A stretch of DNA of 14,386 nucleotides from an uncultured Pseudomonadota bacterium. GTDB taxonomy: Bacteria; Myxococcota_A; UBA9042; CAIXZC01. Of this stretch, positions 6,311 through 12,482 are shown in pieces; the first letter of the stretch is position 1; each line of letters starts with the position of its first letter. The position numbers were made by a program, and so were the translations under genes. The stretch spans positions 1 to 14,386 of the forward strand of contig CALGBT010000695.1 of NCBI GenBank assembly GCA_937884235.1, in the 5' to 3' direction. The notes beneath the pieces are model-generated. The model was given only the letters and a program-made list of their open reading frames with translations. It was not told the origin of the DNA and did not search any database.

Positions 6311-7506
6311 GTGGGAGGCCCCCGAGGACTCGGTGAGCCCGAACCGTTGAGCAAAGGGATGCCGAAGGACATGATGGTGTAAGCCACTCGATCAGAGAGA
6401 GGAGCGCCACCAGAGATCAGGAACCGCATGCGGCCGCCAAAGATCTCCCGGCCGCGACCAAATACTGAGCGCCGCGCGACCTCAAGTTGAGCCCAGGCAA
6501 TCGGGTTGGGACGTCGCCCCTCAGCCTGGGCATCAAGAACCTTGCGCCCGGCCGCCAGGCCACGTCGATAGAGTTCCCACCAGACAGCCGAGAAATCACC
6601 CATCCCGGCAACCAGCTTGTCGATGATCTTCTCGTAGACCCGCGGAACTCCCACCATGAAGGTCGGTTTCACGTCTCGCAAATCCTCCAGCAGGGTCCGC
6701 ATCCCTTCCCCCAGCGCCAGGGGAGTTCCTGAGGCGATTGACGTGAGCGCCGCGATATAGCCCAGGACATGGGAAAGCGGGAGGAAAAGCAGTTGCACAT
6801 CCTCAGGGCCGATGGGCAGCACGGAGGAGAGCGTGTGAGCCTGGTACAACAGGCCGGCGTTGGTCAACACAACACTCTTCTGTTCACCAATAGTGCCCGC
6901 GGTGTGAATGATGACCGCGGCGTCTTCGGGTTTGCGACTAGCCATTCGCAGGTCCAGTTCGACGGCGTTGCCGCCGGGACCACCGTGGCTCTCAAGTTGC
7001 TCCAACGAGACAACCTCGTCTCGGCTCGTCACTACGTCTTCAAGGCGCAGGAAAGGCGGTTTGCCGGAGCCGGGATCGCTTTGGACGCACTGGGCCTCCA
7101 TAACCACGGTGCGCTGCGGCGGGAGCTTCGCAAAATCACGAAACCGCACCAGCAACCCGGGATCCCCAAGGAAGAGCATGGAGGGGCTGGTACCTGCAAC
7201 CATCTCCGAGAAATCGGACGCCGCAACGCTGCCAGAAACGGGAACGAGAACGGCACCAGCCAGCGCTACTCCCCAGGATACCAGGAGAAACTCTGGAGTC
7301 GTCCGGCCAACCACCATGACGTGGTCCCCCGGCTCCACTCCAAGGCGGCTCATGCCCCGTGCGATGGTGGTTGCGCGGGCGGCCCAGGCGGCGTAGCTCA
7401 GCGACTCCCAACCAGCTTCAGTCCGGTAAAGTATACCCGGCGTCGGGCCGTTCTCACGAGCCCGCTGGCGGAAGAACGCTGCCAGATTCTCATGGGACTG
7501 TGGCAT
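6067..7506 (-). CDS. N-terminal part of the frameshifted long-chain acyl-CoA synthetase (AMP-binding)
   Basis: ATG 7506 is preferred over TTG 7527 because AGAGGAG (7511-7517) sits just upstream of it. About 388 residues are in frame with the family, up to position 6345; the remaining 90 or so codons (SPSPRGPPTC onward) are out-of-frame noise. The enzyme class activates fatty acids with ATP to acyl-AMP and then acyl-CoA. Visible are the ATP-binding loop HTAGTIGEQKSVVLT (201-215), diverged from the usual TSGTTGxPKG but keeping the Gly, Thr and Lys positions, plus LFLPLSHVLGY and FLISGGAPLS (A4-like). There is no signal peptide. It lies 45 bases downstream of the ATP-grasp gene and is probably in the same transcript. 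It may be a recent pseudogene or a sequencing or assembly error. Confidence 0.75.
   Translation of the reverse strand: MPQSHENLAAFFRQRARENGPTPGILYRTEAGWESLSYAAWAARATTIARGMSRLGVEPGDHVMVVGRTTPEFLLVSWGVALAGAVLVPVSGSVAASDFSEMVAGTSPSMLFLGDPGLLVRFRDFAKLPPQRTVVMEAQCVQSDPGSGKPPFLRLEDVVTSRDEVVSLEQLESHGGPGGNAVELDLRMASRKPEDAAVIIHTAGTIGEQKSVVLTNAGLLYQAHTLSSVLPIGPEDVQLLFLPLSHVLGYIAALTSIASGTPLALGEGMRTLLEDLRDVKPTFMVGVPRVYEKIIDKLVAGMGDFSAVWWELYRRGLAAGRKVLDAQAEGRRPNPIAWAQLEVARRSVFGRGREIFGGRMRFLISGGAPLSDRVAYTIMSFGIPLLNGSGSPSPRGPPTCSALTTCASAQWDRLCPWSRRALPRVAKYSSRGPVSCKVIWGTRPRLIRRWTKMVGCSPETWGESSPTAVCASPVGARTS
6338..6345 (-). other. Frameshift point splitting the acyl-CoA synthetase (one base missing)
   Basis: On the minus strand GGTTCGGG (6345-6338) follows the codons for LLN. 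Inserting one base here, for example a third T, yields NGFGLTESSG and joins both halves in one frame. The distance from 7506 to 5660 is 1847 bases, one short of a multiple of three. No classical slippery heptamer is present. Confidence 0.7.
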
Positions 7507-7510
7507 CGGT

Positions 7511-7517
7511 CTCCTCT
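7511..7517 (-). promoter_or_regulatory. Ribosome binding site AGAGGAG for the acyl-CoA synthetase
   Basis: The site lies 4 bases before ATG 7506 and within the candidate extension from TTG 7527, so it fixes the shorter start. It is a strong, independent site, unlike the overlapping starts elsewhere in this gene train. Confidence 0.75.
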
Positions 7518-7551
7518 GTCCGCCCAATCATTAGTCAATCTACGGCCAAAG

Positions 7552-8625
7552 TCAATCGGCCAGCCTTCCTGTTTCCAGTACTTCCGCCAGCTTCTTGGCA
7601 TCGGTGAGGACCGGCCCGGCATCCAGCGTTCGAATCCAGTACAAACCCTCCGGCAGTACGTCATACTCCCGGACCCACCTGGGGAGCGACTCGCCAAAGG
7701 CCAAACGGAGCACCAGTTCAGCGAAATTGGCCCCGGCTGCCGAGTAGAAATGGAACGTTGTTCCGAATCTGCCGACGTTGATCTCCGTAACCCGCGGCTG
7801 GCCCGCTCCATCCTCCTTGAAGTCGACGAAAGCAGGGCCATGAAATGCTGGGTCAATGGCCAGACATACCTGCGGACCAAGCGCGTTAATGTCGGCTCGG
7901 TGAACGGTGTGCGAAATCGCTGGTGCCCCGGTAATTCCCGAGGGGCTGACGTGGGGAATAACGTAGGCGTCACGCTCCCGGCACTGACTGGCCACGAGAC
8001 GCCCCTGAGCGAAGACTCCCAGCCAGGTGAGATTCCGGCCAGGCAGAAATTCGCTAGCGGCCATCTTGCCCCACCCGTCCCAGTAGTTCACCCACTGAGT
8101 GGCCTGTTCCAAGGTCTTCGCAGGGAGGCTTGCCACTCCCACGCCTTTGCCGGGAATGCCACTGCCGCGCACCCAAACTGGCGGCGGCAAAATGGCGAAA
8201 ACCTCGGCCAGATCCTCCGGGCGGTCGATTAGCCAGGTGCGCGGCACGGCGATTCCCAGTCCTGACAATACCTGGTAGGTGGCCCACTTGTCCTCGCCCA
8301 CTGCGTAGGCGGCGGGTACCGGCAACCAGGTGCGCACTGGCAAGCGCTCCTGGTTCCGGGCAAGCAAGACACCGTCGAGACTGTTGTTGGGAAAGACGAA
8401 GTCGATGCGATGCTTGTCAATGCGGGCAATCAGGTCTGCTACCCAGGCCGCCTCGTCCTCTCGTCGAGGGCACAACTCCCGGGCATTGGTCTGGGCCAGA
8501 TGGAGATAGTGCGGACTGGCATCGGTGCCCAGCGTCCAGACCTCATCGCCTAGCAAAGCGAGGGAGCGTGTGAGATTCACGCAACCGGGGCCGCCCGCAG
8601 ACGGTATTAGAATGCGCCTGGTCAT
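7552..8625 (-). CDS. ATP-grasp ligase, carbamoyl-phosphate-synthase-like, substrate unknown
   Basis: The product has 357 residues from ATG 8625, which follows the stop of the small Cys protein by 2 bases. The N-terminal part (1-100) looks like a preATP-grasp Rossmann-type fold: ILIPSAGGPGCVNLTRSL, then a strand reading IDFVFPNNSLDGVLLA. The ATP-grasp fold follows: DKWATYQVLSGLGIAVP (112-128), the glycine-rich VRGSGIPGKGV (152-162), ASEFLPGRNLT (190-200), FVDFKED (266-272) and TEINVGRFGTT (280-290), with Glu281 and Asn283 as probable magnesium ligands. Such enzymes join a carboxylate to an amine or other nucleophile via an acyl-phosphate. The substrate is not evident; a dedicated carboxylate-amine ligase making a peptide-like or modified product is the best guess. 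There is no signal peptide, so it is cytoplasmic. Confidence 0.8.
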   Translation of the reverse strand: MTRRILIPSAGGPGCVNLTRSLALLGDEVWTLGTDASPHYLHLAQTNARELCPRREDEAAWVADLIARIDKHRIDFVFPNNSLDGVLLARNQERLPVRTWLPVPAAYAVGEDKWATYQVLSGLGIAVPRTWLIDRPEDLAEVFAILPPPVWVRGSGIPGKGVGVASLPAKTLEQATQWVNYWDGWGKMAASEFLPGRNLTWLGVFAQGRLVASQCRERDAYVIPHVSPSGITGAPAISHTVHRADINALGPQVCLAIDPAFHGPAFVDFKEDGAGQPRVTEINVGRFGTTFHFYSAAGANFAELVLRLAFGESLPRWVREYDVLPEGLYWIRTLDAGPVLTDAKKLAEVLETGRLAD

Positions 8626-8627
8626 TT

Positions 8628-8876
8628 CTACCCGTCCTGGATTTCGAAATCCTTGCAGAAGACCCACTCGCCATTGTCGTCCAAAGCCTGCACATCGCCC
8701 CGCACCAGCATCTCGTTGGGATAATCAAAGATACATGAGTGCTCTTCGCCTCGCACGTGAATACAGCTGTCGCAGCGATAGACAAGGTCAAACTCCGCCA
8801 CCTCCCGGCGAAAGCCTTCGTTGCGAGCCGCTATCTCAGCTGGGTCACTGGTGACGATTCGCCGGTTCTTTCTCAC
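8628..8876 (-). CDS. Small four-cysteine protein, possibly zinc-binding, unknown function
   Basis: The product has 82 residues. I chose GTG 8876 because it overlaps the preceding stop as GTGA; a longer frame upstream would lie entirely inside the upstream gene. Cysteines sit at 35, 38, 48 and 74 (RCDSCIHV, HSCIFDYP, VFCKDF), with His40 and His46 nearby, a pattern compatible with a small zinc ribbon or an iron-binding site. The C-terminal half is acidic. There is no signal peptide. I do not recognise the family. The stop is 2 bases from the ATP-grasp start, so the two are almost certainly co-translated and may act together, for instance as ligase partner or substrate carrier. That role is speculation. 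Confidence 0.65.
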   Translation of the reverse strand: MRKNRRIVTSDPAEIAARNEGFRREVAEFDLVYRCDSCIHVRGEEHSCIFDYPNEMLVRGDVQALDDNGEWVFCKDFEIQDG

Positions 8877-9535
8877 TTTGAGCACCGCTCCCGGATAATT
8901 CTGATGCGCGCGCTCACCGTCTCTTCCGTGGTCCCGGCCGCGGCCTTGTCCAACCACGCGAGCCCCTTCTCTCGCTTGCCCGTCCCGCAGTTGAACATCC
9001 CCTGCGCAACCATTCCAGGCACAGAACCGGTCTTCTCATCCAGGAAATCCACCGCCCGCTCCGCAGCTCCGTTGGCCAGCATGAGGAAGGCAGCATCGAC
9101 GAGCAACTCGGGGGCCGCCCAATCCCGCCATCCTGCCCGCAACAATCGCGTCGCCACCTCCGACTGACCGTCGCGACAGGCCAACCAGGCCCCCCAGGCC
9201 ACTATGTCGGCGGCAAGGGCCCACTGGTCCCTTCGGGCAAACAGCAACGGTCGCTCGCCACGCACATACTTATCGAGGAACTTCTCCGCCTCCGCCAGGG
9301 TTGCACCCTCTGGCACGAAACAGGTTGTCTCAGCCTGCTTCGCAATCTGTTCGGACCGGGCAACGAAGCCTGCCACTGCACGCTCATAGTCCCCTCGAGC
9401 CTGCGCCGCAGCCACGTTGGCGAAATATGGATGGGGGGAAGCAAGGGACGCACCCGACATCCAATCACATACCCCGACATCAGGACCTGGTGCGCCCAGA
9501 GCTAACAGCATGATACCGGCAATCCAGCTCACCAT
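8873..9535 (-). CDS. Secreted helical-repeat (TPR-like) protein of unknown function
   Basis: The product has 220 residues from ATG 9535, chosen because GGAGG lies 5 bases upstream and overlaps the TTG-started extension. An N-terminal hydrophobic segment (WIAGIMLLALGA) is consistent with a signal peptide of about 15-20 residues. The rest is Ala-rich and probably all helical, with TPR/Sel1-like patterns such as YFANVAAAQARGDYERAV and AFLMLANGAAERAVDFLDEK. Several cysteines (for example in VGVCDW, ETTCFVP, LACRDG, FNCGTG and ERCSK) could form disulfides outside the cytoplasm. It heads the minus-strand gene train, and its stop overlaps the next start by four bases. I cannot name the family. Confidence 0.75.
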   Translation of the reverse strand: MVSWIAGIMLLALGAPGPDVGVCDWMSGASLASPHPYFANVAAAQARGDYERAVAGFVARSEQIAKQAETTCFVPEGATLAEAEKFLDKYVRGERPLLFARRDQWALAADIVAWGAWLACRDGQSEVATRLLRAGWRDWAAPELLVDAAFLMLANGAAERAVDFLDEKTGSVPGMVAQGMFNCGTGKREKGLAWLDKAAAGTTEETVSARIRIIRERCSK

Positions 9536-9540
9536 CCTCT

Positions 9541-9545
9541 CCTCC
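9541..9545 (-). promoter_or_regulatory. Ribosome binding site GGAGG of the train's first gene
   Basis: The site lies 5 bases before ATG 9535 and directly overlaps the alternative TTG 9547, so it rules that start out. Confidence 0.75.
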
Positions 9546-9559
9546 AAACAATCCCGGCA

Positions 9560-9588
9560 AAGGTAGCAAAGCCTCGCCGGAGGATCAA
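9560..9588 (-). promoter_or_regulatory. Possible promoter of the minus-strand gene train
   Basis: Reading leftward, TTGATC (9588-9583) is followed by a 17-base spacer and TACCTT (9565-9560). The -35 is good (TTGA), the -10 weak (3 of 6). Predicted start is near 9553, giving an 18-base leader with the ribosome binding site. The -35 lies in the left arm of the palindrome at 9584-9603. Confidence 0.4.
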
Positions 9589-9603
9589 GCTCATCAGCTT
9601 GAT
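9584..9603. repeat. Perfect palindrome between divergent genes, candidate operator
   Basis: The sequence ATCAAGCT-CATC-AGCTTGAT has 8-base perfect arms around a 4-base centre. It sits in the middle of the 142-base divergent region, and each arm supplies most of a TTGAT -35 element for the promoter on its side. It lies between two gene starts and lacks a T-tract, so it is not a terminator. A symmetric repressor or activator site is the likeliest reading. Confidence 0.55.
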
Positions 9604-9627
9604 TTCAGCATCCGCGTGTTCTACGGT
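9599..9627 (+). promoter_or_regulatory. Possible promoter of the 5'-nucleotidase lipoprotein
   Basis: TTGATT at 9599-9604 is followed by a 17-base spacer and TACGGT at 9622-9627 (3 of 6 to the -10 consensus). Predicted start is near 9634, leader about 44 bases. The -35 overlaps the right arm of the palindrome. Confidence 0.4.
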
Positions 9628-9677
9628 ACTTCCAGGTGAATCTGGTTTAGGGGCAACCCTACCAGCATGGAGGACAA

Positions 9678-11585
9678 ATGTCTCGACGCCATCCCGTAGT
9701 CCTGCTTCTCATGTTTGCGGCCCTCCTGACGCCTGTGGGCTGCAAGGACGCACCTGATGCGGAGCCCGCCGCCGGTCCCGCCACGACGCCCGCTGCACAG
9801 GCAGCGCCAGTAGTGGAGGGAGACCTCATTGAACTGGTAATCGTTGCCACCAACGACGTCCATGGCTACATCCTCCCGCGCAAAGTGAGCATGGCGATTG
9901 ACGAGGAAGGCAAGGTCCGCTACCCCGTGGATATTGGCGGAGTGGAGTGGTTTTCCGGCTACCTGGACATCTTGCGCCGGCAACATCCCGACGGCGTGCT
10001 CCTCCTCGATGGCGGCGACATGTTCCAGGGGACCATGATCTCCAATGAATCGGAAGGAGCCACGGTGGTGGCGGCCATGAATTACCTGGGCTACGCGGCG
10101 GCCGCGGTTGGCAACCACGAATTCGATTTCGGCCCGGTGGGAGAGGGTGACGAAGGCGACCCCTTTGGTGCCCTCAAGGCAATTGGGCCCATCGCCGAAT
10201 TCCCGCTCCTGGCAGCCAACCTCATTGACCGCGCCTCGGGGCAGCCCATTGACTGGGAGGGTTTTGCACCAACCACCATGGTAGAAGTGGCAGGAATCAA
10301 GATCGGCATCGTCGGGGGGCCCACTGATACGACCCCGACTTACTCCAAGAAACGGGTTGGTGAAGGGCTAGAATTCAGGCCACTGGTAGAAATCGTCAAG
10401 GAATACGCTCCCAAATTGCGCGCCCAAGGAGCTCAGGTGGTGATCGGCCTGCTCCACGCTGGAGGAGTCTGCGAGGAATTCGACGACCCCGACGACTTGT
10501 CCAGTTGCGACCCCAACGAGGAGCTTTTCCAGATAGCGCAGGCGATGGAACCGGGGACCGTAGACCTTCTCGTCGGCGGCCATACCCACCACATTGTTCG
10601 ACACAATGTCAACGGTATCCCCCTCATGGAGTCCGGGGGGACTGGCAAGCTCTTTGGCATGGCAACGCTCTCTTTCTCCAAGTCAGCAGGCAAAGTGGTC
10701 AAGGCCGAAGTCACCAAGCCCGTGGGCATCTGCCACTACCGCTTCAAGGGAACCGATAGTTGCATCTACCTCGACGAGTTGCCGGGAGCGGAGAAGCTGC
10801 CTGCAACCTTCCGTGGCGAAAAGGTGGCACCGCGGGAATTCCTCGATTCGTTGCTCACTCCGGGGCAACGCGAGATGCTTGCTCAGGCCCAGGAGCAACT
10901 GGGGTCCACTGCACTGCGTGACCTCGTTCGGGAAGACGAGGCCGACGACCCTCCCATGGGGCTGCTCATCACGCAGATCCTGCTCGATAGCTTTCCCGAA
11001 GCAGATCTCGCGCTCTTCAACGGATCGGGCATTCGCTCCTACCTCTACTCCGGGCCAATCACCCAGGAGGCCGTCTTCCAAGTGCTGCCCTTTGATTCGA
11101 CTCCCGCTTTCCTGCATCTGAAAGGACGGGACTTGAGGGACTTGCTGCGCCTGACCACTTCGGGGGCCCATGGCATGCCGGTACTGAGAGGACTGAAACT
11201 CCACGTCGACAATCTGCGGGACGAATGTATCCAAGAAGATTGGAACAGAGACGGCACTAAGGAGAAGTGGGAGCGCAACCTCCTGGTGTCCGCTACTCTC
11301 GAAGACGGCTCCCCCCTGGTGGATGAGAAGGTCTACACCGTCGTTACCACCAGCTATCTGGCAGGCGGTGGCAGCGACCTCTCCCGCATCCTCGACAAGC
11401 TACCTCCAGAGACAGTCTCTCGACCGGCACAGACAACCACGACCCGCGCCATGCTCAGCGAGTGGCTGCGCACCCGTCGAGTAGAGTTGGGGGGCCCCAA
11501 TGACCCCTACACCAAGCACCCCGATGGCCCCTTGATCAGGATCGACAACCGCGACCACCAACCGGGCACGAAGTGTGACAAGTAG
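9678..11585 (+). CDS. UshA/5'-nucleotidase-type bifunctional phosphohydrolase lipoprotein
   Basis: The product has 635 residues. GGAGG (9669-9673) precedes the ATG. The signal peptide ends TPVGC, probably lipidated at Cys22 although Pro at -3 is unusual. A Pro/Ala linker follows to about residue 48. The calcineurin-like N-terminal domain has NDVHG (Asp60, His62), DGGDMFQGT (Asp114), VGNHEFDFG (Asn146, His147) and GGHTHH (302-305), the full dimetal site of the 5'-nucleotidase family. The C-terminal substrate domain shows NGSGIR (448-453) and YLAGGGSDLS. Family members hydrolyse 5'-nucleotides, UDP-sugars or cyclic phosphodiesters outside the cytoplasm. The usual GGDGY substrate loop reads GGGSDLS here, so base recognition may differ. 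Short insertions with extra Cys (VCEEFDDPDDLSSC; GICHYRFKGTDSC) are present. It could supply phosphate and nucleosides from nucleotides freed by the nearby DNase. Confidence 0.87.
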   Translation: MSRRHPVVLLLMFAALLTPVGCKDAPDAEPAAGPATTPAAQAAPVVEGDLIELVIVATNDVHGYILPRKVSMAIDEEGKVRYPVDIGGVEWFSGYLDILRRQHPDGVLLLDGGDMFQGTMISNESEGATVVAAMNYLGYAAAAVGNHEFDFGPVGEGDEGDPFGALKAIGPIAEFPLLAANLIDRASGQPIDWEGFAPTTMVEVAGIKIGIVGGPTDTTPTYSKKRVGEGLEFRPLVEIVKEYAPKLRAQGAQVVIGLLHAGGVCEEFDDPDDLSSCDPNEELFQIAQAMEPGTVDLLVGGHTHHIVRHNVNGIPLMESGGTGKLFGMATLSFSKSAGKVVKAEVTKPVGICHYRFKGTDSCIYLDELPGAEKLPATFRGEKVAPREFLDSLLTPGQREMLAQAQEQLGSTALRDLVREDEADDPPMGLLITQILLDSFPEADLALFNGSGIRSYLYSGPITQEAVFQVLPFDSTPAFLHLKGRDLRDLLRLTTSGAHGMPVLRGLKLHVDNLRDECIQEDWNRDGTKEKWERNLLVSATLEDGSPLVDEKVYTVVTTSYLAGGGSDLSRILDKLPPETVSRPAQTTTTRAMLSEWLRTRRVELGGPNDPYTKHPDGPLIRIDNRDHQPGTKCDK

Positions 11586-11600
11586 CGAAAACAACCGAGA

Positions 11601-12419
11601 CTACTCGAACGCCAGAACAATCCAGGTCAGTTCCGTCACTCCGAAGACAATTTCGGCCCCCTCCGTTTGCGCCTGAACGGCATAGAGCCCACCGTTGTCC
11701 GTGGAGTTCACCAGCACCTTCACCGGACCGTTCCCATCCCATACGTCGTTCAGAGTCGCCAGGGGAATCCGCACCTCGGCGGCGGTAGAGAGACGCGTGT
11801 CATAAGGGTAGAATGCATAGCCAACGGTTCCCTCAAACTGCTCGGGAAGCTGGTCACCTGTGAGCCGCTCCACCCCCACCAGGCCCGCAGCCTCCAGCCC
11901 CGGAAAACTGACGCTTCCGGGCACCAGCGAGAGAGAGAGCACATCAAGTTCGAGGAGACCGCCATCGGCAACCAGCACCACCGAGGGATTGGAGATGATG
12001 GGCAGCACGACATCGCCCCAATCATGGAAGGCGGGTGGGGCGGGCAGGTCAGTGACAAAGCTGGCACCTGCATAGAGCAGTCCGCTGTCAGCCGAGGCGG
12101 CGTAGGGCATCACCTGCAGATGGGTATATCCCTGCAATAAGTCATCGTAGCGGAAAGAACCGTTGTCTTCGGAAAAGCGCTGCAGACAGACTTCCACTCC
12201 CTCGACATTGCCACACAGAACCGTCATCGCCCGGGCCACCGGAGCCCCCGTATCATCGAGCACGCGCCCGATGAGAGTCAGGGTTGCGCTCCTAGCAACG
12301 TCCTCCGATCCTGCCGCATCGCTGAAATCTGCCGCATCGTCTGCCCCAGCCATACCACAACCAGCCGCGCCAACCAGGCAAGTGAAAGCAGCCATTACTG
12401 TTATCAGTCGGTTCATCAT
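11601..12419 (-). CDS. Small lipoprotein with a carboxypeptidase-regulatory-like domain, unknown function
   Basis: The product has 272 residues. Tandem ATGs at 12419 and 12416 follow GGAGGG; spacing slightly favours the second. The signal peptide ends AAGC (Cys21), so this is a likely lipoprotein. An Asp/Ala-rich linker leads to a beta domain from about residue 47: LTLIGRVLDDTGAPVARAMTV is the typical start of a CarboxypepD_reg-like transthyretin fold, followed by DNGSFRYDDLLQGYTHLQV. The C-terminal half is beta-rich (WDGNGPVKVLVNSTDNGGLY) and has no recognised domain. It lies 63 bases downstream of the lamin-tail lipoprotein, probably in the same transcript, and its stop is 15 bases from the convergent nucleotidase stop. 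It is perhaps a surface structural or adhesive protein, but this is uncertain. Confidence 0.75.
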   Translation of the reverse strand: MMNRLITVMAAFTCLVGAAGCGMAGADDAADFSDAAGSEDVARSATLTLIGRVLDDTGAPVARAMTVLCGNVEGVEVCLQRFSEDNGSFRYDDLLQGYTHLQVMPYAASADSGLLYAGASFVTDLPAPPAFHDWGDVVLPIISNPSVVLVADGGLLELDVLSLSLVPGSVSFPGLEAAGLVGVERLTGDQLPEQFEGTVGYAFYPYDTRLSTAAEVRIPLATLNDVWDGNGPVKVLVNSTDNGGLYAVQAQTEGAEIVFGVTELTWIVLAFE

Positions 12420-12482
12420 CGGCCCTCCGGACCGCCTGGGAAGTCAGCAGTCAGAGATTGGTCGTCCACAGCCAGTCTCACC

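Noticed and set aside
6338..6345. Programmed ribosomal frameshifting in the acyl-CoA synthetase
   Set aside because: There is no slippery heptamer, evident stimulatory hairpin or internal Shine-Dalgarno, and this enzyme family is not known to need recoding.
6769..8232. A 487-codon open frame on the plus strand, antisense to the acyl-CoA synthetase and ATP-grasp genes
   Set aside because: It spans two well-recognised minus-strand genes and their boundary, has no recognisable domain, and is best explained by GC-rich codon bias opening the opposite strand.
8628..8876. Graspetide (RiPP) precursor beside an ATP-grasp ligase
   Set aside because: The ligase looks CarB-like rather than like the graspetide enzymes, the small protein has a four-Cys metal-site pattern instead of a leader plus repeated Thr/Asp/Glu core, and no transporter or protease is nearby.
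9584..9603. Palindrome as an intrinsic terminator
   Set aside because: It lies between two divergent gene starts, so neither gene would end there, and no T-tract follows on either strand.
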